64,000 nt of DNA from Distichodus sexfasciatus (lineage: Eukaryota > Chordata > Actinopteri > Characiformes > Distichodontidae): assembly GCA_032718565.1 (NCBI GenBank), contig JAVGVS010000019.1, positions 1,305,146 to 1,369,145 of the forward strand, given 5' to 3'. Shown here in pieces: positions 51,901-61,600 of this stretch (position 1 is its first letter; each line of letters begins with the position of its first letter). A program made the translations under genes and the position numbers. The notes beneath the pieces are model-generated. The model was not told where the DNA came from, made no database searches, and was given only the letters and a program-made list of their open reading frames with translations.

Positions 51901-52501
51901 AGAGTGTTAGCAGTGTACGAGTGTGTTATAATTGTGTGTGTTCTAGGTCTATGCGCTGCTCTATGGATAGTCTGAAGTTTGTGGCATCGTGGAAGAGTGC
52001 AATAGCTGGGGCAAAACTGCAAGTGAAGGTAACACACATACACACACATCTACATGTTACCACTGGCCCCAGTTTGTGTTGTTGCATACGCAGGGTTATT
52101 GAGGGTTATTGTGTGTAGATTGGAGGGCTGCAGTTAGAAGGCTGCAGATTTGATGGAAGTCGTCTAAGTGAGAACCAGCACAACTCACCCAGTGTGTGTA
52201 ATGTACCTGTGTGTCACATGGCCTGGATTCCACAGGTACTGTCACACTCATATCCAAACACATTTTATATGTAAAGTTAGAGGGTGATATGTGATCAACA
52301 GATTCAAAGTACAACCTCAGGTTAACTGTGTGTGTATTTCAGAGTGGTCCCGGTAGTTACTCCCCAGAGGAGTGTGTGTGGCTGCCGGTGTACATGAATG
52401 CAGAGAGAACTCGTGTGGTCACACACATTGAGTTGCCCTGTGGAGGAAACCAGGACCAGTGGATACAGAGTGGTGCAGCGCTGTTCCTCAAACAGCAGTA
52501 A
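18281..52501 (+). CDS. dync2h1: Cytoplasmic dynein 2 heavy chain 1, copy 1 (complete, 88 coding exons)
   Basis: This is the motor heavy chain of dynein-2, which hauls intraflagellar transport trains from ciliary tip to base. I joined 88 coding exons (coordinates in the block entries); every junction keeps frame, and the sum is 12903 nt including TAA at 52499-52501, or 4300 residues. That is close to the roughly 4.3-thousand-residue vertebrate DYNC2H1, and exon peptides match it throughout. P-loops: AAA1 GPAGTGKT (1687-1694), AAA2 GPSGAGKS (1977-1984), AAA3 GPEGCGKG (2289-2296), AAA4 GRSGVGRRT (2650-2658). The AAA1 Walker B CFDEF is at 1737-1741. The start was chosen because the N-terminus MAPHLEDPRKLF fits the family, the ATG has G at -3 and +4, and copy 2 begins identically. 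Intron 15 has a GC donor. A 21-nt microexon may be optional after residue 3265. The identity is certain; a few exon ends could shift by a codon. Confidence 0.97.
18842..19052 (+). mobile_element. tRNA-derived SINE, family A, in intron 2
   Basis: Family A copy following a (CA)n tract. It has B box 'ggttcgaatcc', core 'ggtactcatgagcaaggtac', 'ccaagcactgctccccgg', and tail 'gttcacaatgacaaaataa'. It is absent from intron 2 of copy 2, so it inserted after the duplication or was lost there. Confidence 0.85.
19340..19393. repeat. Perfect 24-bp inverted repeat in intron 3
   Basis: 19340-19363 and 19370-19393 are exact reverse complements separated by the 6-nt loop CTTAAT. The hairpin starts 22 bases after exon 3 ends (19318). 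It would form a strong stem in the pre-mRNA close to the donor. Copy 2 has nothing similar after its exon 3. Confidence 0.9.
20994..21147. mobile_element. Short MITE with terminal inverted repeats, intron 4
   Basis: The left end CAATTCCGGTCCTGGAGGGC and the complement of the right end (CAATTCCGGTTATGGAGGGC) match at 17 of 20 positions. The interior includes 'ccaccagaggagactgatca' and 'cctgcaggacacctg'. The element is about 154 bp without coding capacity, of a type common in teleosts. I see no unambiguous target duplication. Confidence 0.75.
21240..21432 (+). mobile_element. LINE-like 3' end with (TTTGAC)n tail, intron 4
   Basis: The segment passes through 'tgtatatctgtacaatatat' and ends in tandem 'tttgac' units at about 21410-21429. 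Short hexamer repeats at a 3' end are typical of L2/CR1/RTE-like retrotransposons. There is no coding remnant, so the class is a guess. Confidence 0.45.
22658..22689. repeat. (TA)n microsatellite in intron 8
   Basis: About 15 uninterrupted TA units beginning 17 bases downstream of exon 8. Confidence 0.95.
23358..28028 (+). other. dync2h1: dync2h1 copy 1 exons 11-21: tail, residues 492-1033
   Basis: Exons: 23358-23533, 23620-23815, 23899-23994, 24178-24345, 24589-24687, 24921-25060, 25248-25476, 26748-26875, 26963-27078, 27270-27397, 27879-28028. Recognisable family segments are REVRQLSALGFTVPAKIQ (exon 12), QNRKLRKWHTDF (exon 14) and FEEIRAKYYREMKRF (exon 17). Exon 21 ends in KWDKFELMMESHQLMIKDQ. 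Exon 15 ends at 24687 before a GC donor (CAG|GCATTG) where copy 2 has CAG|GTACTG. Exon 14 has a tandem acceptor, TAGCAGCAG, so one glutamine may be optional. Intron 17 (25477-26747) is large and holds (TG)n. Confidence 0.95.
28114..32495 (+). other. dync2h1: dync2h1 copy 1 exons 22-32: distal tail and linker, residues 1034-1654
   Basis: Exons: 28114-28319, 28472-28627, 29052-29166, 29676-29846, 30049-30431, 30632-30764, 31372-31489, 31576-31688, 31808-31921, 32023-32164, 32284-32495. This region carries the linker, the lever that swings across the AAA ring. Hallmarks are LFRLLGLPRGT (exon 25), NQVGDNRCLLQSLKDSPYY and EPIFGRGALP (exon 26), and FPRFYFIGDDDLLEILGQ (exon 28). Exon 26 is the longest of the gene at 383 nt. 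The exon 22 donor splits CT|G. Introns 24, 27 and 28-31 hold no recognisable element. Confidence 0.95.
32767..34893 (+). other. dync2h1: dync2h1 copy 1 exons 33-37: AAA1, residues 1655-1956
   Basis: Exons: 32767-32949, 33143-33325, 33939-34162, 34249-34364, 34694-34893. AAA1 is the main ATP-hydrolysing site of all dyneins. Walker A GPAGTGKTE (1687-1695) and Walker B CFDEFNR (1737-1743) are intact. The segment ITLNPAGKGYGGRQKLPDNL (exon 35), with its invariant NP-G-YGGR pattern, follows, then LTPQQHYDWGLRALKTVLR (exon 36). Nothing suggests lost catalysis. The exon 36/37 junction codes a variable linker with a codon split A|TA. Confidence 0.96.
34992..36372 (+). other. dync2h1: dync2h1 copy 1 exons 38-41: AAA2, residues 1957-2209
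   Basis: Exons: 34992-35256, 35342-35549, 35832-35961, 36217-36372. Walker A GPSGAGKS (1977-1984) is intact. Other hallmarks are LLGHIDMDTREWTDGVL (exon 38), CDGDIDPEWVESLNSVLDDN and GERIQFGPNVNFLFETHDLS (exon 39), and ASPATISRMGMIFL at the exon 39 end. In other dyneins AAA2 binds nucleotide but is thought not to hydrolyse it during the cycle. Confidence 0.96.
36453..38289 (+). other. dync2h1: dync2h1 copy 1 exons 42-48: AAA3, residues 2210-2608
   Basis: Exons: 36453-36712, 36909-37155, 37255-37406, 37479-37623, 37718-37820, 37903-38070, 38168-38289. The AAA3 P-loop reads GPEGCGKG (2289-2296), split across the exon 42/43 junction. G replaces the usual S/T after the lysine, which is also so in vertebrate DYNC2H1. 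Other hallmarks are CSAQTSSRHVLQKLSQ (exon 43), GLENIQIVASMSAGG (exon 44) and KAKFTVDDHSHYLFTPCIL (exons 45-46). AAA3 gates the cycle in cytoplasmic dyneins. Confidence 0.96.
38594..40353 (+). other. dync2h1: dync2h1 copy 1 exons 49-54: AAA4, residues 2609-2890
   Basis: Exons: 38594-38842, 38940-39048, 39458-39571, 39651-39793, 40045-40120, 40199-40353. The P-loop is GRSGVGRRT (2650-2658) with RR where a GK(S/T) lysine would stand, a degenerate form typical of dynein-2. LAGIEGQQTVLLLEDYQFVH (exon 50) carries the Walker B-like acidic pair. Exon 53 is short and rich in E and K, so likely a surface loop. Intron 50 contains an antisense family A SINE and intron 54 a family B SINE. Confidence 0.96.
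39202..39393 (-). mobile_element. tRNA-derived SINE, family A, antisense in intron 50
   Basis: Antisense copy: 'cattgtgaacacagcacac', 'cctctgcatttgaccc', 'gcagtgcttggggac', 'cttgctcatgagtacctcag', and a decayed tRNA-like head near 39360-39393. It lies 64 bp before exon 51 and does not disturb the acceptor. Confidence 0.8.
40400..40600 (+). mobile_element. tRNA-derived SINE, family B, in intron 54
   Basis: It shares 'gagcaagactctttaacctc' and the following 'agttcctccagggttgactg' region with the family B body at 250-428, then ends near 'gtgtgctaaatgc'. The tRNA-like head is degenerate. Confidence 0.55.
42003..42034. repeat. (CT)n microsatellite at the exon 58 donor
   Basis: Pure CT repeat of about 14 units starting six bases after the exon 58 donor (AAAG|GTCCC at 41996/41997). 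The donor itself is weak, so repeat length could influence splicing. Confidence 0.85.
43240..43417 (+). mobile_element. tRNA-derived SINE, family A, in intron 61
   Basis: Sense copy with degraded head: core 'ggtactcatgagcaaggtac', 'ccaagcactgctccccggg', body 'gtcaaatgcagaggtcac', tail 'acaatgacaaataatcac'. It ends only 28 bp before exon 62 (43446), so it lies next to the acceptor's branch-point region. Confidence 0.85.
44142..44162 (+). CDS. dync2h1: Candidate 21-nt in-frame microexon of dync2h1 copy 1
   Basis: A 21-nt segment coding ITALKTR is bracketed by a canonical acceptor (...gccgcacacag|) and donor (|gtaagg). It sits between exon 63 and exon 64, which both have phase-0 borders there, so including it adds seven residues after residue 3265 with no frame change. 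A pyrimidine-rich tract with several TGC triplets precedes it, a context seen at tissue-regulated microexons. Including it takes the protein from 4300 to 4307 residues. As I recall, human DYNC2H1 also has two isoforms differing by seven residues; whether the position is the same I could not check. Confidence 0.65.
44757..45095. mobile_element. MITE-like element in intron 64
   Basis: The left end CCTTTACAAAAAT and the complement of the right end (CCCTTACAAAAAT) form a 13-bp terminal inverted repeat with one mismatch. The interior is built from recurring 'ttgcca'/'tggcaa' blocks, including the palindrome TTGCCACTAGTGGCAA at about 44877-44892. The length is about 339 bp with no coding capacity. 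The flanks are CA-rich, so the target duplication cannot be read with confidence. Confidence 0.65.
45935..45974. repeat. (TAA)n microsatellite in intron 67
   Basis: About 13 tandem ATA/TAA units. Confidence 0.95.
47599..52501 (+). other. dync2h1: dync2h1 copy 1 exons 71-88: AAA6 and C-terminal domain, residues 3558-4300
   Basis: Exons: 47599-47664, 47747-47797, 47904-47981, 48071-48202, 48598-48670, 49060-49220, 49296-49421, 49547-49813, 49953-50028, 50176-50387, 50486-50590, 50883-50999, 51082-51291, 51487-51576, 51759-51868, 51947-52028, 52119-52235, 52343-52501. Hallmarks are IIISPGADPSQELLELA (exon 76), MGQGQADVALQIL and CLKNLHLVTAWLPLLEK (exon 77), and LTAEVHPNFSPILLQSSLKI (exon 78). 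PEDDKPSFFGLPAN (exon 81) and LSELFHPDTFLNALRQETA (exon 85) follow. The protein ends GNQDQWIQSGAALFLKQQ. Confidence 0.95.
48484..48560 (+). mobile_element. tRNA-derived SINE head fragment (family B), intron 74
   Basis: 'ggtggtggtctagtggtagg' is an A-box head shared with the copy at 60992. A short remnant follows and then stops; no body or tail is recognisable. Confidence 0.5.
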
Positions 52502-52636
52502 CGCAGACACACACACACGCTCATTTAGTTAGTTCAGGACTGCTGTGTGTATTCCAGTTTTACTGTTTTACCAAAGTGAGACTTTTTTCAGTATATTTAA
52601 AAGGTGTATAAACATACCAGAACTAAGTTTACAGTT

Positions 52637-52732
52637 AATAAAATGAATGTGAAAACTGTTTGTATTCATATAGATTTACAGAAAATGCTAATAAATTGTT
52701 CATCTACTATAGTGTGGTCTGTGTGTAATAAA
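52637..52732 (+). terminator. dync2h1 copy 1 poly(A) signal cluster
   Basis: Three AATAAA hexamers follow the stop codon at 52637-52642, 52690-52695 and 52727-52732, each with TG/T-rich sequence downstream. They predict a short 3' UTR of about 150-260 nt, so transcription of copy 1 should end well before copy 2 starts. Confidence 0.7.
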
Positions 52733-53282
52733 CATTCATTTGTGTTTAATATTGAAAATGTTAAATTAAGATGTTATGTCTTACTGGAAAATGTCATCTG
52801 GCACCTAATAACTACTGTATAGTACATTAATAGTGTAGACGTTTCTGAGAAATTATATATGAAATTGACGTTTAGTATTTAAGTAGCTCCCGCTTGTGGT
52901 GGCTGTAGGCTGTAGGATCTTACATGCAATAACTGAACTTTAGAATTAAAAACCCACAAATTGTGCGTACAATAGGTTTAAAGTGATCTGTATGTTTATG
53001 TGGATATTTTAAAATTTAATTTTTTTAATACTTTGGATCGGATTTTGTTGTTTCCTCCCAAAAAAGCAAAATTAACAATCATTTAACGTTAATAATATAT
53101 ATAATAATTTTATTAACAAAGATGGTATCCAACTGGCCTAAAAGTCACACTGTAATGTGTAGTCTTGACTATTTTCTGTGTATATTGTCTTTAATGTGTA
53201 TGCAACTTGCGCACTTTATTTGAGAACTCCGCCTCGTCTCCTTATCTGACCGAAGCCACATACAAATTTTGAATTGTTACAA

Positions 53283-53290
53283 TGACGTCA
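53283..53290. promoter_or_regulatory. CRE-like palindrome TGACGTCA
   Basis: A full 8-bp consensus CREB/ATF site in the spacer, 2.35 kb before the copy 2 ATG. Nearby sequence ('ctccgcctcg') is slightly GC-rich. One 8-mer is weak evidence. Confidence 0.35.
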
Positions 53291-53807
53291 CTATTTTTTC
53301 ATTCTGTTGGCAGCCTCTACATACACCATCCTCCTATGAGGTCACATTTTCCACGATTTTAATGAAATTCCGTCTTAAATAGAAATAGTAACAGGAAAAA
53401 GTTTGAACACATCCTCGTACTGTTTTCGCTCTGGGGAACCTCGAAGCAACAGAGCAAACCATTGTGCTATTATACATGCTTATACGTCCCAAAAAACTCC
53501 AATTCCTACTACATGGTACATACTACAATAAGGTACAATATATTAAATGTTTATGACCAAATTACCTTATACATGCTTTTATTTCGCCTGCCACAAACAA
53601 CCAAAACGCAGATTTCGTTAGGGGTTCCGAGCTGAGTCTAGGTCTCACAAGCTATAACGTCTAGTTGCAGAACTGCGCAACACCACTACATAAAGTACTT
53701 CCGGCCTAAAAATGGCCAAATACACCAGAGAAACTACACTGAAAATAGTACGTTCGCCTAATGCAATAAAAAAAACGCGCAGCAAAGCAACAAAAGCGAA
53801 TTCAAAA

Positions 53808-54220
53808 CACACTGCAATTACGAAGACTACACAAATTCAGAAAACACTTTCATTAAAACGACACATACGCCACATTTTATAAACGCGCTGCAAATACGCA
53901 AAACACATACAACTTAGGAAAAGTAAACGGCTACAACAACTGTCAAAAGTCACAAGTGTTTCCTCAGGCGGTCACATGCCGCAAAAGCGTCGAAAATCAG
54001 TAAGTGAAAAATAACAATAAAGCTGATTTAAAAAATCAATCTATTTAAACAGAAGAGAACCTATGTGGCTCCACTGAAAAGTCTCCTGGAAACATTTCTG
54101 TTGTCAGTTTGCAGCAGGGCGTCTGTGAATGTGTCACGTGTTTGTAAAATGTGGCTCATGTGTTGTAATTTTGATGAAAGTGTTTTCTGAATTTGTGTAG
54201 CGTCTTCGTAATTGCAGTGT
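53808..54220. repeat. Long imperfect inverted repeat (fold-back element) between the paralogues
   Basis: 53808-53884 matches the reverse complement of 54141-54220 closely. Both arms contain 'cacactgcaattacgaaga', 'acacaaattcagaaaacac' and 'gccacatttta' blocks in order. Weaker similarity continues inward, for example 'tgtttcc' blocks near 53958 and 54090. The loop is about 255 nt. It looks like a fold-back type DNA transposon without coding capacity. Confidence 0.75.
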
Positions 54221-55637
54221 GTGCCTATGTACATTTTACGGTGATGAACCATTTGACTACCGCCAGCGAAACAACTGATATTTCGAGTGTCCTTTTATAC
54301 CTCTCTAAACGCCTCATTTTTGTGCAGAGCGGTCGGACAATGAATGGCTTTCGTGTTGACATGGCGCGTCTGTGTTAAAGGCTGTGGGAAGCGGGGCTGT
54401 AGCTTCACTTTTGTCTGCAGGCCGTAAAATCTTAAGCTCAGCAGATTTTAATACGTCTATAATGAGTAGAAGATATATTTGTTGTGGATGCTCATCAGTA
54501 AAACAAGCCAAAGCGGAACCTCTGATCACCGGTCCCCAGTCCATTTATTCTAAGTTACGTCTAGGTTGTTTCCTGTGAAATCGCTTACAAATATAGTTAG
54601 TGGCAGGTTGTGTGTTTAGTTTCCTGATTTGCTTGGCTGTGTATTTTTGGGCGAGGCAAACTTTGTGCCTCCAACCCTCCTCCTCCGTCAAATCCAAAAC
54701 CTGACTGGTTAGCCAGAGAACTAGTTCGCAAAAATATCTTGGCCTCAAATGGCAAACTACGGACGAAATGCAACTAAAAGTAGACTAAATTAATAGTATA
54801 TGAGTAGCTCTAGTTAGGAGTGACTGAATCAGCGTGTAGATTGTATTCTATCTTCCAGCGGGTCTTGTTTTAACGCGCGGAGGAATATGAAGAAATGCAG
54901 TGTCGCTATCGGATGTGAAGCTGAACGACGCCATGAGCCTCCAAGTAGAACCATGACGAAGCAGATGTGAACCTGACTATAGGAGCTATTTTGATGGGGT
55001 TAATATTGAGGCGTTGTGGTCTTTATGGGATCAGCGGTGTATTTGGAGGGCTATATTAGTCAATTTTCACTTTTAATGCTTTTAATAAATATGCTTTCCC
55101 TCCGTTTTGACGACACTGTTATGCTTAGAATGGTCTTAAACTCCCCTCTGCAAACAAGTGGTTAATTTCTTTGTACTAACCACTGGGATTTTTGAGAGCT
55201 TTACCCATTTAGGGTGGTTTTTGGGTTGGGTGTAAATGATTAATTGACACCTTTCACCTCTAATTTATTCCTTTGTCCTCACTGATATAATTGGCCGTTT
55301 ACTTTTACTCGTTCAGCTATTAATTATCTCTTTAATACACACCACCACCACACAGCATATCTTTCCTAGGCATAAATCTCTGGTGATGCTCCTGAGGGCA
55401 ATATTGTCTTATTTACAAGGGACCTAAAGAACTTTGGGTTATCAAAAAACAACTTTGTACCAACCTGAATGTTTTTGTAGTAGTTGGTTAAAACAGAACG
55501 GTGTGGTTACAAAAAGTACATTTAAAAATCCGTTAAAAATGAGTTTTACACAGTGATCTTTGGCCTCTGTCCTTTTGTCTTATTTGATATACAGTATTTA
55601 AAAAGGTGTGTGTTGGTGCTTTAGAGGATAGAACGCT

Positions 55638-58600
55638 ATGGCCCCTCATCTGGAGGACCCTCGGAAGCTCTTCCTCCTCACAACAGCGGGGAGCTTCTTT
55701 GGTCTGAAGCCGTCACCATCGCTGGCCTCCGACACACAACTTAACACCTTCCTGGATGATGCAAACCAGTTCATGCTGGCTACTGTCAGACAAGGAGATG
55801 AGCTGAAGTTTTCCAGTAAGGTGATGAATGATGCAGCGGAAAAAAAAATCATACACACCATTGAGCTGAGAATCAGATTCATGATCTGCCTTGTTTTGAC
55901 CTTCTTCTGTCTTCTCTATTGGGTGTGTGTGTGTGTGTGTTTATCTTTGCAGATGGACGGTGGTGGTGTTGAGGAGCATGTTCTGGTTTTCTTTAAGCTG
56001 AGTCCATGTGTAATTACAGAGGAAAATATGCGCAGTGCAGTGTTGATATCCTCAATGCTGGAGTCCCCCATTAGCACTCTGTACCAGGCCCTCCGACAGG
56101 TGTTCAACCCTGCGCTCTTACAGGTAAGACAGAATAAATAAAGATAACAATATAGTGCTCTCAACTTCAATGCAGTCACCACAGTATTCGGGTTTGTGTG
56201 TGTGTTCAGAATGAGAAGAGGTCTCCGCTATTTGATCCACATCTTCAGTCTCTTCTCAGTGAGCTAGAGGCAGGTTTGGGTTCTGTGCTTCGACATGCAA
56301 ATCCTATGGATTTTGGGGAAAATGATGTTTCTGAGGAAGATGTTCTTGGTGAGTGCTCACATGGGTTTTATTGTCTCTTAAACATTTCCTTTCAGTCTTC
56401 ACTCAAACTCGATGCAGAACAAAAATTCCTGCAGAGCACTATCTGTCATTGATGCTTTGCAACTGACGGCACACACGTCAAAACTGTTGTAACAACTAAG
56501 GAGCTTGCTCGCATGGAGGCTAATTCTTGTACCTCTTCACCTCTTGTATTTCCAAAAATAGTTCACTCAAGACTGAACAGCCTTCACATCACTCTGACAT
56601 CACTCATCCTTCAGTTTACCCTCCTCTACAATTTGGCAGATGATTTAACTTACCCTAGCCTACCCCTGTCCTGCACTAACAACAGCTAGATAGCGCTAGC
56701 AACTTTACACAAAGTTACACAAAGGAACGTGTCAGGTTAACTGATAGATGTAAATGTCGTGGAAGGAAAATTCAGGTAGTGTGCCAGCGGATGTCAGTTG
56801 ATGGAAAACGTCTGGAGGGACTCCGTCCGCCTCACTTCCAATAATAGTGGTCTTTTCGTTGTATCTCTCAAGTTCTTGGGCATCAAAATGAGAAATATCC
56901 GTAACATCGATAACTGAAGTGAAAGCTTTACAGGTAACGTTAGGTTACAGGTAACCAGCTGTCAGTCTGGAGCGGATTCTGTACTGATTTTCTTTGAAAA
57001 CAAACGCAGTACTCGATATTTCCCAGTACTCAATACGGCGGCTATAGTTTTGTGATGTCACTGCAAGGCATCAATACATGATTTGACTATAATTCAGTTC
57101 AGCTTATACTATATCCTACTGCATATAATTAACAGATAATGGTAAAACGTTTATGTGTCTTTGTGAGATAATTTAGGTATTGTAAGTCCAGTTGATGAGT
57201 ATCAGTTCTGGATTGAGGTCTCTGAGTCAGCTAAGAGAAGCCATGAGAGGAACCGAGCAGCATATTTTAGCCAGCTCTTGAGGACCATAAAGACGGTACG
57301 CACCCACTCCCACATACACACACACAAAGATGTACACGTAGAGTAACGTGCCAATCTAGATAACTTGCTATATAAATAAACGTATTGTGCATATACAAAA
57401 ATGCAACTTGTTGACAGAGCTAAGAAATGTGCCTTGTGTGTACTGGAATTGCAGAACTACAGCAATCTGGAGATTGTGGGTTTAGTGGAAGCACAGGATG
57501 TGTTGGAGAACACTCGAGACGTGCTGGATGACATATGGAGGCAAAATGAACACACTCCTTACCCTGACACACGCATGTGCAGACTCATGGATGTCATAGG
57601 TACTTGTGTGTGTGTTTGGTAGTGTTACTGTGCATGTCCATATGATTCTGTAACTCTGTATGTGTGTATGTAGGATCATGTTTGGGGAGGTTTGTTCAGA
57701 CGAAGCTCAGTGGACTGCAGTTGTGGGTGGATCCATACATGAGCATCAGGGAGAACATCAGAGGGGGTGTGGCTGTGTGTGAGCAGTGGGTGGCGGCTTG
57801 TGGGCATCTGACAAATCAGGTGTGGAAGAACTGCTCAACTCATCCATGGAAAGGGGACAAACACGTGCCCCAGGGGCTACAGAGTCTCATCCATAGACTT
57901 GAAGAGGTGAATCAAAAAACAAACTCCTGTCAGGCTGACGTAAATAAGTTCTGTACCAACTTATCCCATAAAGTTTGTTCAGCTTTTGGGAAGGTGTTTG
58001 TGTTTCTTTAGGTACTGGAAATACGAACAGTTTATGAGAAACTACAACTTTTGTTGGATGGGCAGCAGCAGATTCCTGCGTCAACAGCATTTGAGTCTTT
58101 CTCTGGACTCAATCCTCTACTGTACAACCCTTATACTGAGGTACTACATAATCCTCACCTTGTCTTACTAAACATAGGCTTTTTGAAGTAGTGAGTTTAT
58201 TAGATGTGCGTGAAAAAGAGGAGAAAAAATGTGCAAGAAAAATAAATTAAAACCATTACAGACCTGTATTATATAGTCATTGTATTGTTGAAATATTAGA
58301 GGCGTCTATAAATTCCTTTCAACCTCATGAAATATATTGAGACCTTGACACTGAGATAATGTACGCTTCTAATGCTGCGGTATTAAGGGAATGCACAGCA
58401 TTGAGGCATTTATAGGTGTGTGTTTTCCATCTGTAGCCTTTGTGGAGAGCTGCCGTTTCTCAGTTTGAGAGGGTAATTGCTCCTGCTGAACAAGAAGCAG
58501 CAGGGAAGATCAAGACATTCATTAGAGATGTGCAGGACAGTCCCCAGCAGGTTCAAACAAACATACACATGTACAGATGACTGTATTTTCAAACCAGGGT

Positions 58601-61600
58601 TTCCTCATGAAGACACATTTAAATAATTAATGTGTGTGTTCAGTTACTGCAGGTGTTTCAGAACCACAGAGAGCTCATCAAACGGCCTACAGTGAGCAAA
58701 GAGCTTCAGCCAGAAAGAGAGACACTGCTCACATGCCTGCTTGACTACTGCAAAGGTACACAGACATGATTACTAGATTAAATACACCCTAATGTACTCC
58801 TAATCTTAATCTCATTAACCAAAACAAAATATTTTTACTCTTAGTTACAAAAAGCTGCAACCATTCTGTAACACAGTTTTCCTCCATAGACTCATTTGTG
58901 AGTGTTTTCAATCTTTGTGTGCAGGGCTGTCTGCTGAATTTAAGAGTCGCTGCCAAGGCGCTTCAGGAGAGAAAAGTGGCCCTTTGGCGGGCAGGAACCT
59001 TTCTGATATTGTCAGCTGCATTGTGTGGGTCAGACAGCTTCTCCTGAAGGTAAATCTAATGAACAAATATGTGACCCTCCACAGCAAAACCAGTCGCTTG
59101 TTGCAACAGAGGTTTCCGAGAAAAACGAGCGTTTATGTTGCGTGGGGTAAAATTTTGGATTTTTTGTTTTTAGTGTTTTGAAACAGTGGAAGGTCTATAC
59201 TGTACTGTTGTGAATAAATTTCACTGAAAAACTTACCCTTTCCATCCTAAAAACGTGACTTTCTTGAGGTGAGGAATTCAATTCCAGCAGAATGTTAAAA
59301 GTTTCTGTTTTGACCGCTCTACTTCAGTGTTTACGGTAAATCCACTCGTTAACTAGCGTGAAGATATTTCTCCGGAATCCCTCTTCGTCTCCCGAGTTCA
59401 GTTAACCTAATGCAGGTAGGCTGTCCGTGTGGCTGTGAATGCAGCGTTGGCTACCGTAAATACAAACGTAGCCGCGACCGTACAAAGTGTCTGTGAGTGC
59501 TACTTCGATAGTCAACTTCAAAGGCAGATTTCTCCGTTTCTCACTTGGTGTGACAGGAGAAACCCGACTCATTTGAATGTTGATATCTCAGTCATATGTC
59601 GATATTCATTCGATATAGGTATCGTTTTGAGGCTTGATTTTTGTTCTTTTTGAATTTTGAAAATTTGCGACAAGCGACTAGTTTTGCCGTGAAGGGTCAC
59701 ATATAGGCACGCATTTATAAAATCACATCCACACAAATCAGGCATCAATTGTACAGTGTGTAATGAAAATGGAGAAGAGCATTTCTGTTGATGAAAATGC
59801 ATTTCAGCTTTCAGTGCATTGGTTATGGAAGTCAATATCAGATGTGTGTGTGTTTGTAGGTTGATGACTCCACAAAGATGGCAGAGGCTGTGTTGTCAGA
59901 CTTGCAGGGGTTTTGTTCAATTCTACGGTTTTCTGGTGACATCCAGGATCAGCTGAGGTTGTATGAGCAGAAGAAGTTTGAAAAGTGGTCCAGAGAGCTA
60001 CTGTCTGACCTCACTGACCCCAAATCAGGAATCAGGTGCAAAATTCAAACACGCATCTATATATTGTTAGTGTTTGCCATGAAGCCACGCTGATTTGAAA
60101 GGGCCTGAATGTTTGTGCACAGTTTGCAGGAGAGTGACCGTGTGATGGAGCTGGACCATACTGATGGGAAGCTAAAAATTCATTACTCCGAAAGGCTTGT
60201 GAGTTTGGTGAGGGAGGTAAGGCAGCTCTCTGCTTTGGGCTTCACTGTTCCTGCCAAGATCCAGCTAGCAGCCAAGACGGCCGATAAGTTTCATAGACAA
60301 GCTCTCATACTCAAACAGGTATAAACTGCTTAAAGACAGTTTCAGATTTTACCAACTGTCATACTGAAAGCAAACTTTGTAGACAAAACTTTGTGTGCGT
60401 ACTTTAGGTGGCTTATTTCTACAACACTATAGACCAGCAGATGATCCCGTCTCAAAAACCCATGATGCTGAACTACGCTCTGGCTTTTGAACAAATCATT
60501 AAGGTACTGAACACCGCAGCTCCTGTAAAGTGAGATTTATTGTTAATTTCTTTAATGAACATAGCGCATCATTTTGTGCACATATTGTGCCTAAAGTGGT
60601 CATTTGCATTCATGTTTTTACCCAAAGTTTTAGGAGACAAAATGCAATTAGTTCTTGTGTTTAGCAACAGGGCCCTGGTTCAGATCCTCAGGACGGTGAT
60701 GGCAGACTGCTTGTAACATGGAAGAACCCCCAAGAGCTAGAGTCTTACATAAGCATGTTGCAGAAAGCTGCCGAGACGCTCTCAACACAAAACAGGAAGC
60801 TCCGCAAGTGGCACACTGACTTCATCGACAAGGTGTGCAATTGTGAAATCACGTTGTAACTACTGTTTTAACAATGGCTGAAAAACAAATTTAGACAGAT
60901 AATGAGCACAAAACAACATGGAAAAGAAGAAAAGAAAACTGCCATTGTGGCTTCAGACCCAGACGACTGTCAGCTTATTTCTTTGGGCTTATGGTGGTCT
61001 AGTGGTAGGATACTCCGTTTGGATGAAGAGATTGTGGCTTCAAATCGTACGGCACTGCCACCACTGGTCACTGAGCAAGCCCAAATTGCTCCAGGGAGAG
61101 AAATTCCAAAATGAAAATCTAATCAAATGTAAATGACCACACACTGTTTTTAAGGCTGCATGTACTTTATACTGTTTGTAGAATGTACCTAGGCCATATA
61201 ATCTTTGTTGTGTGTGTATGAGTATGCATATTTCATCATTCCTTTTTCACATTTAGGTTAAATGTTTTTCTTTGTCTGTATGTGTATGATATAGGTGATA
61301 GTATTCATGAATTTGGATCTAATACAACAGCAGAAGTTGTGGAAAGATGGATTACAGGACCTCAGGACAGCATTTGCTACCCTTGAGTCTCAGGTACTGA
61401 CCCTTAACCCATAATTTCTAATTGTTTAAGAAGTAACCACCCTCCTCGGTGAACTGTGAGTGTAGTCTGTATGGGCTGATGGGACAGTGAGGTTTAAATG
61501 AGTGTTTCTTACTGTAAGTATCTCTGTGTGTTTGCTTAATTGCCCTAGGGGATCCGTCAGAGTGACATGCGAGCATGGAGGCAGCACTGGAATCTTCAGT

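Larger units (their letters stand above)
52760..55637. other. Intergenic spacer between the dync2h1 copies
   Basis: The spacer is about 3.1 kb from stop to next ATG. It holds the poly(A) cluster, a perfect CRE-like palindrome at 53283-53290, a large fold-back repeat (53808-54220) and CpG-richer sequence at about 54870-54980. A splice acceptor ('ggtgctttag|aggatagaac') lies just before the copy 2 ATG, so copy 2 probably also has an upstream non-coding exon somewhere here. I found no RFX X-box of the quality seen at copy 1. Confidence 0.55.
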
